Positions 4,637-6,821 of a stretch of DNA of 6,821 nucleotides are shown here, piece by piece. Under the pieces are notes generated by a model. The model made no database searches. It was not told the DNA's origin and saw only the letters and a program-made list of their open reading frames with translations. Location: contig WLLZ01000093.1 in NCBI GenBank assembly GCA_009700485.1, positions 1 to 6,821 of the forward strand, given 5' to 3'. The position numbers were made by a program, and so were the translations under genes. Every line of letters starts with the position of its first letter. Position 1 is the first letter of the stretch. This stretch comes from Actinomycetota bacterium. Its GTDB lineage: Bacteria; Actinomycetota; Actinomycetes; S36-B12.

Positions 4637-5497
4637 ATGCCAACCGGTGATGGCCAATTCGTCGACCGCCTAACCCTTGAAACCCTAGATCGCGATATTT
4701 TCTCGGGTACCTGCCACGCGGGTGCTCCCCTTCGGGCTTACGGTGGCCAGATCGCGGCTCAAGCGCTGATGGCCGCGGGCATGACTGTTGACGACACAGA
4801 TCGCCAGGTGCATTCACTCCACGGCTATTTCTTGCGCCCTGGGCGCACCAAGGACTCGATCATTTATTTGGTGGAGCGACCACGCGACGGCCGATCATTT
4901 TCAACCCGCATCGTGCGGGCGGTGCAGCACGGTGAAACCATCTTCTTGATGACGGCATCGTTCGCGGTCAAAGATCCTGGCCCTGAACATCAATTCGAAC
5001 TGCCCACCGTGGTTTCACCTGAAGTTGTTGCCGAGATGTCATTTCCCGAAATTTTGGCTTTGGATCCCGAAAGCGCCTTAAACCTGAACTACCCGGACCA
5101 AGCCCTTGTCGACCTGCGCATCGTCGATCATGAAAAGCATGTCTTATTGCACGAAGGCAGATTCGAGCGCATGTCTTGGGTGCGCATTACCGAACCACTG
5201 CCTGATGATCCACTGGTGCAGGCAAGTGCCCTTGCGTATCTCTCAGATCTGACGATGGTGGGCACCGCCCTTAGCCCTCACGTCGAGATTAAGGACCAAC
5301 TCCAATTGGCCTCTATTGACCACGCGATGTGGTTTCACGCCCCGATCGATACCGGCCAGTGGCTGCTCTTCGCTCAAGACACCCCGGTGGCCCGCGGTGG
5401 CCACGGGCTGGCCCGCGGCTTGTTCTACGACCGGCAGGGCCAACTGGTTGCTTCAGTTGTTCAGGAGTCACTCATGCGCATGAGTCGGCACAGCTAG
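4637..5497 (+). CDS. tesB: Acyl-CoA thioesterase II (TesB family)
   Basis: 286 residues, the usual length for TesB. It has two tandem hotdog domains and hydrolyses acyl-CoA to free fatty acid and CoA in the cytosol. The first hotdog carries AYGGQIAAQAL (34-44), HSLHGYFLRPG (59-69) and DGRSFSTRIVRAVQ (84-97). The second carries AYLSDLTMVGTAL (200-212), SIDHAMWFHAP (226-236), WLLFAQDTPVARGGHGLARG and VVQESLMR (274-281). The catalytic triad Asp/Thr/Gln of E. coli TesB (D204, T228, Q278) appears as D204, S226 and Q276, a Thr-to-Ser change that keeps the hydroxyl. Start chosen from GGAGG before 4637. It follows the HAD-APH kinase on the same strand at 43 bp and is probably co-transcribed, suggesting a joint acyl-CoA task. 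Its stop overlaps the opposing gene's stop. Confidence 0.94.
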   Translation: MPTGDGQFVDRLTLETLDRDIFSGTCHAGAPLRAYGGQIAAQALMAAGMTVDDTDRQVHSLHGYFLRPGRTKDSIIYLVERPRDGRSFSTRIVRAVQHGETIFLMTASFAVKDPGPEHQFELPTVVSPEVVAEMSFPEILALDPESALNLNYPDQALVDLRIVDHEKHVLLHEGRFERMSWVRITEPLPDDPLVQASALAYLSDLTMVGTALSPHVEIKDQLQLASIDHAMWFHAPIDTGQWLLFAQDTPVARGGHGLARGLFYDRQGQLVASVVQESLMRMSRHS

Positions 5498-6129
5498 CAC
5501 TGCGGCGCAGCCTCGAAGGCTTTACCCAAGTCCCCTCGGGTCGAGGAGGTGGCCTCATCTAAAACCTTGATGAACTCTTTGCCTGCGTCAAAAGTGGATT
5601 TCGCTGAAATACCTGCCTGCACTAGCGCGGCTGCCAAACTCAGCGGGTCCTGCGAGTTGCGGGCCGCATCAATATGCACCGCGGTCTCATCGCGGGCCTT
5701 CATCAAGGTCTCACCACTTGCCTGCACCTGCGTAACGATCTTGGATGCGTCAACATAATCAATCGGTACTCCACCGAGGGCGGTGCCCAGTTTTTCCATC
5801 GCCGCATTGATCTCGCCCAGATGGGCATCGAGTTGAACCTGGAATTGATCGGCCACCGAAATCCCAGACTTCGGGTCGTAGGTGAGATCTTTGCCCAAGT
5901 CGACCAAAGTCGCGCCCACCCCATCACGTGCTACGCAAACCCGGCCGGCCCACTTCGCTAACTCCACCCCCGGTGAAGGTGACGGTGCGACGGTGGCCAC
6001 TGCTGATGCCGAAGCCTCCGCATTTGCAACAAGTGCCACATCCGAAGAGCCGCCAGCCCTTGTCAGGTAGAACACCAGTCCGACTAGCACCAAGGCCGCA
6101 GCGGCGGCGGCAATTACCGTTTTTCGCAT
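5494..6129 (-). CDS. Secreted or membrane-anchored protein of unknown function
   Basis: 211 residues from the ATG at 6129; a TTG two codons earlier (6135) is also open. MRKT is followed by a hydrophobic segment (about 5-22, Ala/Val/Leu-rich) that can serve as an uncleaved signal anchor or signal peptide. There is no lipobox cysteine. An Ala/Ser/Pro-rich linker (about 36-54) leads into a folded, mostly helical domain (WAGRVCVARDGV onward) with many amphipathic repeats and no enzyme motif that I recognise. Only two cysteines occur, C65 at the start of the domain and C211 as the very last residue, so a disulfide closing the domain outside the membrane is plausible. The layout resembles the small secreted proteins common in Actinobacteria. 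Neither start has a strong Shine-Dalgarno. It follows the DUF4143 gene at 52 bp and converges on tesB. Confidence 0.82.
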   Translation of the reverse strand: MRKTVIAAAAAALVLVGLVFYLTRAGGSSDVALVANAEASASAVATVAPSPSPGVELAKWAGRVCVARDGVGATLVDLGKDLTYDPKSGISVADQFQVQLDAHLGEINAAMEKLGTALGGVPIDYVDASKIVTQVQASGETLMKARDETAVHIDAARNSQDPLSLAAALVQAGISAKSTFDAGKEFIKVLDEATSSTRGDLGKAFEAAPQC

Positions 6130-6181
6130 AGCCAACTATTGCGCAGAAGCCGCAAGAAAGTACCTGCTTCAGGCAATTGTG

Positions 6182-6821
6182 CTAAATCCACAGTGCCGAC
6201 AGGGGAAGTGCCCACAATCGGGGCCCGAATCGAACCGCCGCCTTACCCATGTAGAGCACGACACCCATCTTGAATCGCGGTCCAGTTACCTCACTTAGAT
6301 ACTCAAGTCCGGCGAAATCCCGCGCTTGCAAAGTGGCGGAAGACTTGACTTCAAGGCCAACAATATTTCTCGCATCATCCTCGAGGACAAGATCCACCTC
6401 ACGACCGCTCCGATCTCGAAAGTGAAACATTTCGAAACGGTTAGGCGCCCACGTGCTCTGGCGCCTAATTTCACCAGTCACGAAGGCCTCAGTTAGCCCA
6501 CCCGCGTGGTGTGCTGTTGCGGATCCCGGGTGAAATGCGGCAACTGACAAATTGTTTAGGCGTGCCGCTAAACCGGAGTCGAGCAGAGACACCTTAGGCC
6601 GCCCAATTACTCGCTGGGTTAGGTTTCCGCCCCACGCTGGAAGAAAATGAATCAAATACAGCGAAGCAAGTAGTTCGAGGTATCCGGAAATGCTAGTTTC
6701 AGGTAAATCAATGCCCTTCGCAAAGCGAGATTTAACCAACTCACCACTGTTGTTAGCAGCCAGCAGCCGCATCAGTCTTGGCAACCTGTCTAAATGCATC
6801 AGGCGACTTATATCCTTTGCA
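6182..6821 (-). CDS. AAA_14/DUF4143 family ATPase, C-terminal part (5' end beyond the right edge)
   Basis: 212 residues are visible and the frame is open to the window edge (AKDISRLMHLDRLPRLM continues upstream), so the start lies outside. In this family an N-terminal AAA_14 ATPase domain is followed by a winged helix and DUF4143. Visible parts are: the winged-helix region with LPRLMRLLAANNSGELV and SISGYLELLASLYLIHFLPAW; RPKVSLLDSGLAARL, the usual K-x-x-x-x-D-x-G-(L/I) segment; LTEAFVTGEIRRQ; and a nuclease-like core with FRDRSGREVDLVLE and GLEVKSSAT, giving the D...ExK pattern of the PD-(D/E)xK fold (D143, E157, K159 counted from the edge). The ATP-binding motifs are not in the window. Members are widespread, often horizontally exchanged, and of poorly known function. 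Base composition looks slightly more A+T-rich than its neighbours. Confidence 0.9.
   Translation of the reverse strand, partial: AKDISRLMHLDRLPRLMRLLAANNSGELVKSRFAKGIDLPETSISGYLELLASLYLIHFLPAWGGNLTQRVIGRPKVSLLDSGLAARLNNLSVAAFHPGSATAHHAGGLTEAFVTGEIRRQSTWAPNRFEMFHFRDRSGREVDLVLEDDARNIVGLEVKSSATLQARDFAGLEYLSEVTGPRFKMGVVLYMGKAAVRFGPRLWALPLSALWI

Noticed and set aside
4467..4817. Minus-strand ORF of 116 codons across the kinase-tesB junction
   Set aside because: It is antisense to two well-supported genes, and its Pro/Arg-rich sequence has no visible domain.

Overview
The window reads as chromosomal DNA of an actinobacterium. This rests on the GroEL N-terminus (MAKMIAFDEEARRALERG), CIRCE operators, moderately high G+C with frequent GTG starts, an actinobacterial-type TesB thioesterase and a DnaX-domain-like small protein. 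The exact lineage cannot be fixed from this sequence. I see no rRNA, tRNA, CRISPR array or insertion sequence.

Layout. (1) 1-57, minus: the first 19 codons of a groEL with no groES directly in front of it. Its leader carries two tandem HrcA/CIRCE operators (88-114 and 123-149) laid over a plausible promoter. A small helix-turn-helix gene (about 189-488, plus) is divergent from it. (2) 542-2664, minus: a tightly packed five-gene run. In transcription order it holds a 54-residue DUF1778-like ribbon-helix-helix protein, a 40-residue cysteine-rich zinc-ribbon protein, a stand-alone 4'-phosphopantetheinyl transferase, an 89-residue protein resembling the conserved C-terminal module of actinobacterial DnaX (tau), and exodeoxyribonuclease III. 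The first two are very short and easily missed; the last two overlap by 4 bp (GTGA). (3) 2665-2865: a divergent control region with two inverted repeats. (4) 2866-5497, plus: a HAD-aminoglycoside-phosphotransferase-like (APH) fusion kinase resembling the front two-thirds of ACAD10, followed by a TesB-type acyl-CoA thioesterase. (5) 5494-6821, minus: a secreted or membrane-anchored protein of unknown function, whose stop shares a CTAG with the tesB stop, then the C-terminal part of an AAA_14/DUF4143 ATPase that runs off the right edge.

How the genes may work together. The HAD-APH fusion and TesB form a probable two-gene acyl-CoA unit. By analogy with ACAD10/ACAD11 and the bacterial levulinate kinase LvaA, the APH domain may phosphorylate a hydroxyacyl-CoA, but no acyl-CoA dehydrogenase lies inside the window. 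The minus-strand operon joins DNA-linked proteins (ExoIII, DnaX-like module, DNA-binding RHH) with a carrier-protein-activating enzyme, a mix with no obvious single pathway. groEL looks like a separately regulated heat-shock gene.

The most interesting items are the HAD-APH-TesB pair, the two unrecognised microproteins heading the operon, and the free-standing DnaX-like module coupled to ExoIII.
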